This document shows, piece after piece, positions 1 to 9,150 of a DNA stretch of 48,555 bases. This DNA comes from Pacificibacter marinus (GTDB lineage: Bacteria; Pseudomonadota; Alphaproteobacteria; Rhodobacterales; Rhodobacteraceae), in the NCBI RefSeq assembly GCF_900109555.1, contig NZ_FNZV01000019.1, positions 1 to 48,555 on the forward strand. The letters are read 5' to 3'. The position numbers were made by a program, and so were the translations under genes. A model generated the notes under the pieces. The model was not told where the DNA came from. It did not search any database and worked only from the letters and a program-made list of their open reading frames with translations. Each line of letters starts with the position of its first letter. Within the stretch, counting starts at the first letter, position 1.

Positions 1-12
1 GGGAGGAACACC

Positions 13-1980
13 ATGACCGACACGACCTATTCACCGGATGAGGCATTTACGGCCTCGGCTCATATTGATCGCGCGGGCTATGATGCGATGTATGCGGCGT
101 CTGTGTCTGATCCTGATGCGTTTTGGGGCGAGCAGGGTAAGATTTTGGATTGGATCAAACCCTTCACCCAAGTCAAACAAACCAGTTTCGAGTTCGGAAA
201 AGTCGATATCAAATGGTATGCGGACGGCGTTTTGAACGTCTCAGCCAACTGTATCGACCGCCATTTACCGACCCGTGCTTTGCAAACTGCGATCATTTTC
301 GAACCTGATGATCCCAATGCTGACGCGCAGCACATCACCTATAAAGAGCTATCGGAAAAGGTAAATCGCTTTGCCAATGTGCTTTTGTCCCAAGGGGTGA
401 TGCGCGGTGATCGCGTGGTGATTTATCTGCCGATGATCCCCGAAGCCGCCTATGCCATGCTCGCCTGCGCCCGCATTGGCGCGATCCATTCCATTGTTTT
501 TGCTGGATTTTCCCCTGATGCGCTTGCCAACCGCATCAACGACAGTGGTGCCAAAGTGGTGATCACCGCCGACTCTGCCCCGCGTGGCGGGCGCAAAACA
601 GCGCTTAAATCCAACGCTGACGCAGCTTTGCTGCATTGCTCTGACAAAGTGCGCTGCCTTGTGGTCAAACACACCGGCGATCAAATCACTTGGATCGATG
701 GTCGCGATGTCGACGTCAAATATCTGATGCAACACGCTTCACCTGACTGCCCGCCCCGCCCGATGAGCGCCGAAGACCCGCTGTTTGTGCTCTACACATC
801 TGGCTCGACAGGCAAACCCAAAGGCGTGGTACACACGTCTGGCGGCTATTTGGCTTATGCGGCTATGACCCACAAATACGTGTTCGACTACCACGATGGC
901 GATGTGTTTTGGTGCACCGCAGATGTCGGCTGGGTCACGGGCCACAGCTATATTGTCTACGGTCCACTGGCCAACGGCGCCACGACAGTGATGTTCGAAG
1001 GCGTGCCGACATACCCCGACGCTGGCCGGTTCTGGGCCGTGTGCGAAAAGCACAAAGTGAACCAATTCTACACCGCGCCGACGGCTTTGCGCGCGTTGAT
1101 GGCGCATGGCAATGACTTTGTCGAAAAGTACGATCTGTCCGACATCAAAGTGCTGGGCACCGTGGGCGAACCGATCAATCCCGAAGCGTGGAATTGGTAC
1201 AACGATGTGGTCGGCAAAGGCAAAGCGCCGATCGTCGACACGTGGTGGCAGACTGAAACAGGCGGGCACCTTTTGGCACCCCTGCCCGGCGCTGTGCCCA
1301 CCAAACCGGGCTCTGCCACGTTGCCATTCTTTGGCGTGCAACCTGTGATTTTGGACCCAACAACAGGCGAAGAAATCACCTCGGTTGAAGCCGAAGGTGT
1401 GCTGTGTCTCAAGGACTCATGGCCCGGTCAAATGCGCACCATCTGGGGCGATCATGAGCGGTTCCAAGAGACCTATTTCCAACAGTACAAAGGCTACTAT
1501 TTCTCGGGCGATGGCTGTCGCCGCGATGCCGATGGATACTACTGGATCACCGGTCGCGTGGACGATGTGATCAACGTCTCAGGCCACCGCATGGGCACCG
1601 CCGAAGTCGAAAGTGCACTGGTCGCTCACGCCGCCGTGGCCGAAGCCGCAGTCGTCGGTTTTCCTCATGAAATCAAAGGCCAAGGCATCTACGCCTATGT
1701 CACATTGATGAACGATCAAACCCCGTCTGACGACTTGAAAAAGGAATTGGAAAAATGGGTCCGCACAGAAATCGGCCCCATCGCCAAACCTGACTTCATC
1801 CAATGGGCCCCAGGCTTGCCCAAAACCAGATCCGGCAAAATCATGCGCCGCATCCTAAGAAAAATCGCCGAAAACGACACAAGCACGATGGGCGACATCT
1901 CAACTCTCGCCGAACCAGCCGTTGTCGAAGAATTGATCAGTAATTCGATTTATCACGTCAAGGCATCGGTCGGCGCATAA
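13..1980 (+). CDS. acs: Acetyl-CoA synthetase (AMP-forming)
   Basis: Converts acetate, ATP and CoA to acetyl-CoA in the cytoplasm through an acetyl-AMP intermediate. The 655-residue length is normal for bacterial Acs. The protein has the N-terminal ACAS extension, the P-loop-like motif [11 protein letters not shown] (about residues 261-271), the core motif TWWQTETGG, and the C-terminal motif TRSGKIMRR. The lysine of that last motif falls at residue 609, the position that protein acetylation inactivates in well-studied Acs enzymes, so post-translational control is likely. The start is set by a strong GGGAGGA ribosome site 6 bases upstream, at the very edge of the window, so any promoter lies outside it. 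The DUF4212/symporter pair follows on the same strand after a 160-base gap containing a hairpin. The context suggests an acetate uptake and activation unit. Family assignment is very secure. Confidence 0.97.
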   Translation: MTDTTYSPDEAFTASAHIDRAGYDAMYAASVSDPDAFWGEQGKILDWIKPFTQVKQTSFEFGKVDIKWYADGVLNVSANCIDRHLPTRALQTAIIFEPDDPNADAQHITYKELSEKVNRFANVLLSQGVMRGDRVVIYLPMIPEAAYAMLACARIGAIHSIVFAGFSPDALANRINDSGAKVVITADSAPRGGRKTALKSNADAALLHCSDKVRCLVVKHTGDQITWIDGRDVDVKYLMQHASPDCPPRPMSAEDPLFVLYTSGSTGKPKGVVHTSGGYLAYAAMTHKYVFDYHDGDVFWCTADVGWVTGHSYIVYGPLANGATTVMFEGVPTYPDAGRFWAVCEKHKVNQFYTAPTALRALMAHGNDFVEKYDLSDIKVLGTVGEPINPEAWNWYNDVVGKGKAPIVDTWWQTETGGHLLAPLPGAVPTKPGSATLPFFGVQPVILDPTTGEEITSVEAEGVLCLKDSWPGQMRTIWGDHERFQETYFQQYKGYYFSGDGCRRDADGYYWITGRVDDVINVSGHRMGTAEVESALVAHAAVAEAAVVGFPHEIKGQGIYAYVTLMNDQTPSDDLKKELEKWVRTEIGPIAKPDFIQWAPGLPKTRSGKIMRRILRKIAENDTSTMGDISTLAEPAVVEELISNSIYHVKASVGA

Positions 1981-1986
1981 GGCATA

Positions 1987-2013
1987 CGTCGCCCGCACAT
2001 GTGGGCGGCGCAT
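1987..2013 (+). terminator. Stem-loop after acs
   Basis: An 8-bp stem (1987-1994 with 2003-2010, one G-T wobble) closes an 8-base loop 6 bases after the acs stop codon. Only three T residues follow, so it may be a weak terminator or an mRNA-stabilising hairpin separating acs from the downstream transporter genes. The rest of the 160-base gap holds only the ribosome site of the next gene. Confidence 0.45.
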
Positions 2014-2140
2014 TTAAGGTCGGCAGCAAACGCGGCACGACTTAGGAGGCGGATGCCGCACTGCGCGGGGTTCGTGAAATCGATCTGGCAATCGGCACAA
2101 AAGCCGTGGTGAGATCAGGGACGTAAAGGGAGGCCCCGCA

Positions 2141-2398
2141 ATGGCGGACAAGTCACAACACAACGCATATTGGTCAGCGAACCTACGCATCATCGGCATC
2201 AGCCTTGTGATCTGGTTCGTGTGTTCATTCGGGTTTGGCATTTTGCTGCGCCCGCTTTTATCAGGCATCAAAATCGGCGGCACAGACCTTGGGTTTTGGT
2301 TTGCGCAACAAGGTTCCATTCTTGTGTTTCTGGTACTGATTTTCACCTACGCATGGCGCATGAACAAACTCGACCGCGAACACGGCGTCGAGGAATAG
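2141..2398 (+). CDS. DUF4212 small subunit of a Na+/solute symporter
   Basis: A membrane protein of 85 residues with two hydrophobic segments (about residues 16-38 and 53-71). They are separated by a loop containing a GTDLGFWFAQQG motif typical of DUF4212 (putative solute:sodium symporter small subunit). The family almost always lies directly before a large SSS-family transporter, as here, where the next gene starts 10 bases downstream. A GGGAGG ribosome site precedes the ATG. It probably forms a complex with the large subunit in the inner membrane, but the exact biochemical role of the small subunit is not established. Confidence 0.9.
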   Translation: MADKSQHNAYWSANLRIIGISLVIWFVCSFGFGILLRPLLSGIKIGGTDLGFWFAQQGSILVFLVLIFTYAWRMNKLDREHGVEE

Positions 2399-2408
2399 GA
2401 GCAGGATT

Positions 2409-4133
2409 ATGGATCAGTTTACACTTAACCTGCTCTTTGTGGGCGCGACTTTTGCGCTCTACATCGGCATCGCAATTTGGGCCCGTGCGGGAACAACTGC
2501 GGAATTCTACGCGGCTGGCCGTGGTGTTCACCCTGTGCTCAACGGCATGGCGACAGGCGCGGACTGGATGTCTGCCGCGTCGTTCATCTCAATGGCTGGG
2601 ATCATCTCTTTCGGGGGCTACGACACCTCTGCCTACTTGATGGGTTGGACCGGCGGCTATGTGTTGCTCGCCATGCTGCTTGCGCCATATTTGCGCAAAT
2701 TTGGCAAGTTCACCGTGCCTGAATTCATCGGAGATCGATTTTACAGCCAAACAGCGCGCACGGTTGCTGTGATCTGCTTGATCACCGCCTCTGTGACATA
2801 CGTGATCGGGCAGATGACCGGCGTTGGCGTGGCGTTTTCACGTTTCTTAGAAGTGTCCAATTCAACAGGCTTGTTCATCGGTGCGGCAATTGTTTTCATG
2901 TACGCCGTGCTTGGCGGCATGAAGGGCATCACCTACACACAAGTTGCCCAATACGTTGTCTTGATCATCGCCTACACGATCCCAGCGATCTTTATATCGC
3001 TGCATCTAACAGGTAATCCAATCCCTGCTTTGGGTCTATTCTCAGATGCGACATCCACTGGTCAACCTTTGCTGGAAACACTTGAGGGTCTTTTGTCTGA
3101 CTTGGGTTTCCAATCCTACACCGAACAACATGACACAACGCTCAACATGTTCCTGTTCACCGTATCTTTGATGATCGGTACAGCAGGTTTACCACATGTG
3201 ATTGTGCGCTTCTTCACAGTTCCAACTGTTGCAGACGCGCGGTCTTCTGCGGGGTGGGCTTTGGTGTTCATCGCATTGTTGTACCTGACGGCCCCTGCTG
3301 TTGGTGCCATGGCGCGCTTGAACTTGATCAACACTGTTTATCCTGACGGCGTTGCATCCACGCCTGTGGCTTATGACGCGCGCCCAGATTGGATGGTCAA
3401 CTGGGAAAAAACCGGTCTTTTGCAATTTGAAGACAAAAACGGTGACGGCAATATTCAGTACCTCAATGGTGATGAAAACGAACTGGTTGTGAACCGCGAT
3501 ATCATCACGTTGGCCAACCCCGAGATCGCAGATCTTCCAGGTTGGGTGATCGCGTTGGTGGCGGCAGGCGGGCTGGCTGCGGCTTTGTCTACGGCGGCGG
3601 GGCTGCTTATGGCGATTTCATCAGCTGTGGCGCATGACTTAATCAAGGCGCAAATCAATCCGGGTATTTCCGAGAAAAACGAACTCTTGGCGGCTCGGAT
3701 TTCTATGGGTGTTGCGATTGCTGTTGCCACATACCTTGGACTGAACCCTCCAGGATTTGCGGCGCAAACTGTTGCTTTGGCCTTTGGTCTTGCGGCGTCT
3801 TCGATTTTCCCAGCTTTGATGATGGGTATCTTTTCGAAACGCATCAACAACAAAGGCGCAGTTGCGGGTATGCTTGCAGGCCTTATCACGACATTGCTTT
3901 ACATCTTCTTGCACAAAGGTTGGTTCTTTGTTCCTGGCACCAATTCGTTCACGGACGCAGAGCCATTGCTCTTGTCGATCAAGTCAACGTCCTTTGGCGC
4001 AGTCGGTGCGATGATCAACTTTATCGTGGCCTTTGCAGTGTCTCGTGCAACAGATGAACCACCTGTAGAGATCCAAGAGCTGGTCGAAAGCATCCGAATT
4101 CCACGCGGTGCAGGCGAAGCTGTCGATCACTAA
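2409..4133 (+). CDS. Sodium:solute symporter, VC_2705/ActP-like subfamily
   Basis: A large inner-membrane transporter of 574 residues with about 13 hydrophobic segments and the SSS-family layout. The region ATGADWMSAASFISMAG (about residues 45-61) matches the substrate/Na+ site region of acetate permease-like SSS proteins. An acidic soluble insert containing DKNGDGN (about residues 339-360) looks like a small EF-hand-type, possibly Ca2+-binding, loop. The position after acs and DUF4212 points to acetate or another short monocarboxylate as substrate, but this is inferred from context and the substrate cannot be read from sequence. It begins 10 bases after the DUF4212 stop, behind an AGGAGCAGG ribosome site, so the two are surely cotranscribed. 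Confidence 0.93.
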   Translation: MDQFTLNLLFVGATFALYIGIAIWARAGTTAEFYAAGRGVHPVLNGMATGADWMSAASFISMAGIISFGGYDTSAYLMGWTGGYVLLAMLLAPYLRKFGKFTVPEFIGDRFYSQTARTVAVICLITASVTYVIGQMTGVGVAFSRFLEVSNSTGLFIGAAIVFMYAVLGGMKGITYTQVAQYVVLIIAYTIPAIFISLHLTGNPIPALGLFSDATSTGQPLLETLEGLLSDLGFQSYTEQHDTTLNMFLFTVSLMIGTAGLPHVIVRFFTVPTVADARSSAGWALVFIALLYLTAPAVGAMARLNLINTVYPDGVASTPVAYDARPDWMVNWEKTGLLQFEDKNGDGNIQYLNGDENELVVNRDIITLANPEIADLPGWVIALVAAGGLAAALSTAAGLLMAISSAVAHDLIKAQINPGISEKNELLAARISMGVAIAVATYLGLNPPGFAAQTVALAFGLAASSIFPALMMGIFSKRINNKGAVAGMLAGLITTLLYIFLHKGWFFVPGTNSFTDAEPLLLSIKSTSFGAVGAMINFIVAFAVSRATDEPPVEIQELVESIRIPRGAGEAVDH

Positions 4134-4142
4134 ATAAACTTG

Positions 4143-4163
4143 GGCCCGCTGTCGTGGCGGGCC
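4143..4163 (+). terminator. Stem-loop after the symporter gene
   Basis: A perfect 7-bp GC stem (4143-4149 with 4157-4163) and a 7-base loop start 9 bases after the symporter stop. No T tract follows, so it may be a partial terminator or a 3' stabiliser that lowers expression of the downstream regulatory genes relative to the transporter. Confidence 0.45.
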
Positions 4164-4250
4164 TAAACCACTCTTTAGGGTGTGCTGCCTTGAGGCTGCG
4201 CACTTTTGCCTTTTAAACCCGTCAATCAACTCATTTTAGGGAGCCAGACG

Positions 4251-6071
4251 ATGGAGCACGCAGAAAACCCTGTTATCTCTTTTTTGCAATCGGCACACCC
4301 TTATGACGTTTTGCCAAGCGACAGATTGCACCAACTCGCTGCTCAGTTTTCCCGCAAGACGTTTCGCCAAGGCGAGACGATCTATGCCTATGACGACTGG
4401 CTCGATGGGCTATATTTGATCAAAGAAGGCACAGTAGAAATCATAGATATAAACGGCGCGCAGGTGTCGTTTCTGCAAAAGCACAATCATTTCGGCGAAC
4501 GTGGTTTGCTGCGTACAGGACGTGCTGCCACCACCGCCATTGCCGCGAGTGATGTGGTGGTTTTGGTTCTATCCTCTGCCGTGTTTAAAGCCGAAATTGA
4601 ACGCAATGTTGAATTTGCACGCTATTTCAAACGCGGCCAAGCCCGCCCTGCTGCTGCCGCAAGCTTAATGACCCAGCACGTCAGCGACTTGATGGCACGC
4701 GACCCCATCACATGCGCGCCCACATTGCCGATTAAAGACTGCGCAACGATGATGCGCGATGCGAAAGTATCGTCTGTTGCGGTCACACAAGACGGCGCAT
4801 TGCTTGGGCTGGTCACGGTCCGCGACATGACCAACAAAGTACTGGCCGAAGGGCGTAACAGCACGGATTCCGTGTCAACCATTATGACGAAAAATCCGAT
4901 TTCACTGCCTCCGACAGCGCTTGGAAGCGATGTAATTCATAAAATGCTTGAGGCAAAAATTGGCCACCTACCCATTGTCGATGCAGGGCAAATTGTCGGC
5001 ATGATCACCCAAACCGATATCACTGGATTCTTTGGATCATCGCAAACGCAGATGATTTTTGATTTATCGAATGCTGAAACCATTACGCAAATGGCGCGTA
5101 TCACAGCGCGGTTGCCACAATTTTTAATGCAGCTTGTTGGTGCACATTTGGCCCATGAAGTGGTCACACGCAAAATTACCGACATTACGGATATTGTCAC
5201 ACGTAAACTGATCACCCTGTTTGAAACCCAAAACGGTGCAGCCCCCGTGCCCTATGCTTGGGCCGCCTGTGGCAGCCAAGGTAGACGTGAACAAACCGGC
5301 GTATCAGACCAAGACAACTGCCTGATCATCGCCCCGTCCGCCAGCGCGCAAGACATGGTATATTTCCACGCCATGGCCAAATTTGTATGCGATGGGTTGA
5401 ACACTTGCGGGTATGTTTATTGTCCCGGCGATATGATGGCGATGAACCCGCGATGGTGCCAAACGCTTGATCTATGGCAGAATGATTTTTCAACATGGAT
5501 TGCCAAACCAGACACGCAAGCGCAAATGCTTGCTTCGGTCATGTTCGATCTGCGTGTGATTTCGGGTAATGAAACCCTGTTTCAATCTTTGCAGGAAACT
5601 GCGTTGATTGCGGCCAAAGACAATTCAATCTTTATCGCTCATATGATGGCAAACGCGCTGAAACATGCCCCACCTTTGGGATTATTGCGCGGGCTTGCCA
5701 CGATCAAATCGGGTGAGCATCGCAACCATATAGACATGAAACATGCTGGTGTTGTGCCTGTGGTGGATCTTGGTCGTGTGTATGCCTTGCAAGGACGGCT
5801 TTTGCCCGTAAACACCCGTGCTCGCATTGAGGCGGCCATTGAATTTGGTATCGTTTCAAAATCTGGTGGAGGTGATCTTTTGGCGGCCTACGACACCATC
5901 GCCACCGTACGATTGGAACACCAAGCGCGCCAAGTGCGCAAAGATGTGCCGCCCGACAATTACTTAAGCCCGTCATCCTTGCCCGCTTTTGAACGCTCAC
6001 ACTTGCGCGATGCTTTTGTTATCGTTCGGACTATGCAATCCTCTCTCAGCGCACATGCGGCGCGGGTTTAG
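4251..6071 (+). CDS. cNMP-binding / CBS-pair / DUF294 nucleotidyltransferase-like protein
   Basis: A cytoplasmic multidomain signalling protein of 606 residues. Domains in order: a cyclic-nucleotide-binding-like domain (about 20-125), two CBS motifs (about 140-270) expected to bind adenine nucleotides, a DUF294 GlnD-like nucleotidyltransferase domain (about 300-435) and its DUF294_C helical partner (about 470-600). The NTase motif GSQGRREQT at residues 341-349, followed by DQDN at 353-356, keeps the acidic metal-binding pattern, so catalysis is plausible. The target is unknown. The start is ATG 4251, with an AGGGAG site upstream; an in-frame TTG at 4206 has no comparable site. Related proteins commonly sit beside this symporter family, which suggests that they sense energy status to control uptake. 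Confidence 0.88.
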   Translation: MEHAENPVISFLQSAHPYDVLPSDRLHQLAAQFSRKTFRQGETIYAYDDWLDGLYLIKEGTVEIIDINGAQVSFLQKHNHFGERGLLRTGRAATTAIAASDVVVLVLSSAVFKAEIERNVEFARYFKRGQARPAAAASLMTQHVSDLMARDPITCAPTLPIKDCATMMRDAKVSSVAVTQDGALLGLVTVRDMTNKVLAEGRNSTDSVSTIMTKNPISLPPTALGSDVIHKMLEAKIGHLPIVDAGQIVGMITQTDITGFFGSSQTQMIFDLSNAETITQMARITARLPQFLMQLVGAHLAHEVVTRKITDITDIVTRKLITLFETQNGAAPVPYAWAACGSQGRREQTGVSDQDNCLIIAPSASAQDMVYFHAMAKFVCDGLNTCGYVYCPGDMMAMNPRWCQTLDLWQNDFSTWIAKPDTQAQMLASVMFDLRVISGNETLFQSLQETALIAAKDNSIFIAHMMANALKHAPPLGLLRGLATIKSGEHRNHIDMKHAGVVPVVDLGRVYALQGRLLPVNTRARIEAAIEFGIVSKSGGGDLLAAYDTIATVRLEHQARQVRKDVPPDNYLSPSSLPAFERSHLRDAFVIVRTMQSSLSAHAARV

Positions 6072-6082
6072 AAAGATGCTAT

Positions 6083-6604
6083 ATGCTATTTGAATTTATC
6101 GCCACATTGTCTTTGGGTGCTGGAGCTGCGGGACTTGTTTTGCTGCTGCAAAAATTCACGCGCGGCGCTCTGCCGCGCTTTGCAATGCCAGCCGCCGCAG
6201 GTCTTGCCATGTTCGCATTCACAATCTGGAGCGAATATTCATGGGCTGCCCGCTCGATGGCTGCCTTGGGACCAGATGCAGTTGTTGCGCGTGCAATTGA
6301 ACAAAAGCAAGTGTGGCGACCATGGACATATTTAGCCCCAGTCACCACGCGATTGATCGCTTTGGATGGCGCAAAAACCAAAGACTTTGATGGCACCGTT
6401 GTCACCGATATGTACCTACTGTCACGCTGGCAAGATGGTGCGGTCGTGCCCGTGGCTTTAGACTGTCTGTTGAACCGCCGCGCAGATTTATTTGCGGGCC
6501 ATGGTGAAGACATAAAAGTCACACTTCAATCTGCAGATTGGCTGGCCGTAGGCGCAGACGATCCCGTCTTGCGCGCCGCCTGTGACACGCTACGATCTGA
6601 CTAA
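6083..6604 (+). CDS. Small membrane protein of unknown function
   Basis: A protein of 173 residues that I do not assign to a named family. Two hydrophobic helices (about residues 5-22 and 32-48) are followed by a soluble domain of about 120 residues rich in Trp, Asp and Ala. It begins 11 bases after the DUF294 gene and ends about 50 bases before the receiver-like gene, all in one direction, so it is most likely part of the same operon. Codon choice is like that of its neighbours. Its place between an NTase-like protein and receiver and kinase-like proteins suggests a membrane-linked accessory of this cluster, which is inference only. Confidence 0.75.
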   Translation: MLFEFIATLSLGAGAAGLVLLLQKFTRGALPRFAMPAAAGLAMFAFTIWSEYSWAARSMAALGPDAVVARAIEQKQVWRPWTYLAPVTTRLIALDGAKTKDFDGTVVTDMYLLSRWQDGAVVPVALDCLLNRRADLFAGHGEDIKVTLQSADWLAVGADDPVLRAACDTLRSD

Positions 6605-6653
6605 ATGGGGCAATAGCTTAAACCAAAGCCCCACCACACGAGGACATAAAACC

Positions 6654-7043
6654 ATGCACACCGCAGCTCATATTCTCATCGCGAGCGCAGATGAGGCCTT
6701 GAGTGCCGCTCTTGAACTGATCTTGGTTCAAAATGGATATCAGGTAATATGTACCGCGTCTGGCCCGCAAGCGCTGGCGCATATACGCGCGTTGAACCCC
6801 GATTTAATTATTTTGGAAACGGATTTGTCTGAGATGTCCGGTTATGAAGTCTGCCAGCGTTTGCGCAGTGAGCCAGAATTTGAAGCGTTGCCCATCGTGA
6901 TGATCGCGCACGACACGCGTGATATTATACGACGCAAAAGCTTGGCGTTGGGAGCCAACCTTCTGCTCACCACCCCAATCATACCAGCCACGTTTTTAGA
7001 TGCTGTGAGCACCAGCATTGCGGAGGTTACGCATGCAAATTGA
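6654..7043 (+). CDS. Receiver-domain protein lacking the phosphorylation residues (pseudo-receiver)
   Basis: A stand-alone response-regulator receiver fold of 129 residues with no output domain. The framework is recognisable (GYQVICTASGPQALAHI, then a PDLIIL strand, then MSGYEVCQRLR). However, the phospho-acceptor Asp after LIIL is Glu (E55), the switch Thr/Ser strand reads VMIAHD without the usual Thr, and the conserved Lys before Pro is Thr (T107 in LLTTP). The N-terminal acidic pair is also weakened. It therefore probably does not take part in ordinary phosphotransfer, and Glu may mimic the phosphorylated state. The start is ATG 6654 with a GAGG site; the longer in-frame start at 6582 overlaps the previous gene. 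It overlaps the next gene by 11 bases, which indicates coupled translation. Confidence 0.85.
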   Translation: MHTAAHILIASADEALSAALELILVQNGYQVICTASGPQALAHIRALNPDLIILETDLSEMSGYEVCQRLRSEPEFEALPIVMIAHDTRDIIRRKSLALGANLLLTTPIIPATFLDAVSTSIAEVTHAN

Positions 7044-9150
7044 ACGCTGGTCCTTGCGCCTGCGCATGTTTTTGTTTTTCGCATTCTTGGCGGGTTCCAC
7101 GATCTTGGCCATCAATCTTGGTCTTTGGTTGGGTTACCGTAAACTTGGCATCGCGGAGGCCCTCGATGGTTTTATTTTCGCGGGGATCATTGCAGTGTTT
7201 GGCGTATTGGGCGCCACCGTTTGGGTTTGGATTTTGTTTGATGAACATGTCGCTAAGCCGATCCAAACGCTATCAGGCACCTTACTGGCGCGAGCACAAT
7301 CAGATCACCCAAACACAAAAACTGACCATTCAGCGCGGTATCTAGGCGATCTGTCTTTGGCAGCACAAACTGTGACCAATCAACTCGTCCAGACACGACG
7401 TTTGTTGGCCAAAACAGTTGCACATGAAACCGCTGAGTTGATTGAAACCAATGAAAAACTTGCCGCTCTCGCTGCCGAAATTCCGTTCGGTATCTTGCTT
7501 GTCTCAGGCAGCCACAAGATCGCGTTTTATAACGGCGCTGCGACAGATTTATGTGGGTCGGACTTATATGTCTCAGACAAAAAACTCGGATTGGGTCACA
7601 GCATTTTCGACATTCTAACACCTGCCCCCCTTATATCTGCCTATGCACGTTTGTGCGCAGGCGATGGCGGCATAGGCCATGTGATCCCTTTGACAGTTAT
7701 GGTGCAAGACGGCACACAAATTCTGTCGGCTCGGATGCGTTTGGCGCATGCTCCGCAAAGCAAACAAGATCGCCCAGCCTATGTTTTAACCCTTGATGAC
7801 ACCGCACCAGATCAACAGCGACGCAATGCCCACAGTACGCTTGGCACGCAAGCCATCAGACTGTTGGCTGATTTAGGGGCAACGCTGCAAACCGTTCAAA
7901 ATGCGCGCGAACACGTCGGCTCTGAGCAGGCAATCCCAAAGTTAAACGCGGCCCAACAAGAGCTTTTGAACACAACGGCAATCAAAGCCGCTGAGGTGTT
8001 TGAAGAGTACAAACACCTCAATGCTTTGAGAACACAGACAGTCATTCAAGTGTCCGGGGAAAACATATGTGATGCCGTTGTGGCGCGCCTCAAAGATGTA
8101 GGGATCACGCTTATGGCAAGCCAGAACGATCCCGTTTATTTGAATGTCGACCCTGATCCATTGATCTCACTTTTAACCCACACCGCCACGCGTCTGTCGC
8201 AAGATGGCGCCAAAGCTCTTTCCATGCTGATCACCCCCGAAGACACAGGCGTGATGATCGCATTGGGATGGTCAGGCGAAGCTTTATATGTGGACCGGCT
8301 GGACGCTTGGCTGAGCGAACCTATCGACACAGATCACCCACAGGCGTCATGGCGCAAAGTGTTGAACGACATAGACACCGACATGTGGCCCGAAGCTGGC
8401 CGCGGAACCCGTCGTGTGCTTAAACTGCCCATAGCTCATGCTGCGATCAGCGCCCAACAGAACCGACGCGGTGCGACCTATGACTTTGATTTGTTGGCGA
8501 AACCATCCCAAGACACACATCTATCCACTGCGCTCAGTGATTTGACCTACGTGGTCTTTGACACCGAAACCACTGGGCTTTTTCCGAACGCGGGTGATGA
8601 AATTTGCCAAGTGGCCGCCGTTAGAATTGTGAACGGCAAAGTTGTGCGCGGTGAAACACTGGATGCACTCGTCGATCCAGAGCGACATATCCCCAAAGCC
8701 GCGACCAAAATTCATCACATCACCAACGAGATGGTGCGCGAGCATCCGACCATCGACGTGGTTGGGCGCGCCTTGCATAGTTTTGCACGAGGGGCCGTTT
8801 TGGTCGCGCATAACGCGCCGTTTGATATGGCGTTTTTGCACAGACATGCGAGCCGTATTGGGGCGCAATTTGATCACCCCGTCATAGACACAGTGCTGCT
8901 ATCTGCCGTGGTATTCGGCCAAAGCCAACCGCACAGTTTGGATGAGATTTGCACACGCCTAGGCATCAATATTCCACCCGATCAACGCCACACAGCGCTT
9001 GGCGATACGATTGCAACAGCACAAGCGTTTTTGAAGATGCTGAAAATGGCTGAGGCCAAAGGCATCACAACATTCGAAGATTTGGTCATGGAAATGAAAC
9101 GTCACAGCAGGCTGCAGCCAGACCTTAACAATCGCACCTTAGCGGATTGA
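7033..9150 (+). CDS. Membrane PAS/kinase-like protein fused to a DEDDh 3'-5' exonuclease
   Basis: A fusion of 705 residues. Two transmembrane helices (about 12-34 and 47-69) are followed by a helical linker, a PAS-like sensor (about 145-255), and a histidine-kinase-like stretch (about 265-490) in which I see no H-box His and only a degenerate ATPase N-box. The C-terminal DnaQ-like exonuclease (about 505-690) has all catalytic residues: D510 and E512 in FDTETTG, D598 in AHNAPFD, H653 and D658 in RHTALGD. It should therefore be an active DEDDh nuclease tethered to the inner membrane, facing the cytoplasm; whether it acts on DNA, RNA or small oligonucleotides is unknown. The ATG at 7033 follows GGAGG and overlaps the receiver gene. 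The 3' end overlaps the convergent Nudix gene by 12 bases. Confidence 0.87.
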   Translation: MQIERWSLRLRMFLFFAFLAGSTILAINLGLWLGYRKLGIAEALDGFIFAGIIAVFGVLGATVWVWILFDEHVAKPIQTLSGTLLARAQSDHPNTKTDHSARYLGDLSLAAQTVTNQLVQTRRLLAKTVAHETAELIETNEKLAALAAEIPFGILLVSGSHKIAFYNGAATDLCGSDLYVSDKKLGLGHSIFDILTPAPLISAYARLCAGDGGIGHVIPLTVMVQDGTQILSARMRLAHAPQSKQDRPAYVLTLDDTAPDQQRRNAHSTLGTQAIRLLADLGATLQTVQNAREHVGSEQAIPKLNAAQQELLNTTAIKAAEVFEEYKHLNALRTQTVIQVSGENICDAVVARLKDVGITLMASQNDPVYLNVDPDPLISLLTHTATRLSQDGAKALSMLITPEDTGVMIALGWSGEALYVDRLDAWLSEPIDTDHPQASWRKVLNDIDTDMWPEAGRGTRRVLKLPIAHAAISAQQNRRGATYDFDLLAKPSQDTHLSTALSDLTYVVFDTETTGLFPNAGDEICQVAAVRIVNGKVVRGETLDALVDPERHIPKAATKIHHITNEMVREHPTIDVVGRALHSFARGAVLVAHNAPFDMAFLHRHASRIGAQFDHPVIDTVLLSAVVFGQSQPHSLDEICTRLGINIPPDQRHTALGDTIATAQAFLKMLKMAEAKGITTFEDLVMEMKRHSRLQPDLNNRTLAD

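Noticed and set aside
739-1341. Long open frame of 200 codons opposite acs
   Set aside because: Antisense shadow of a strongly coding gene; the translation is rich in His, Arg and Ala with no family signature.
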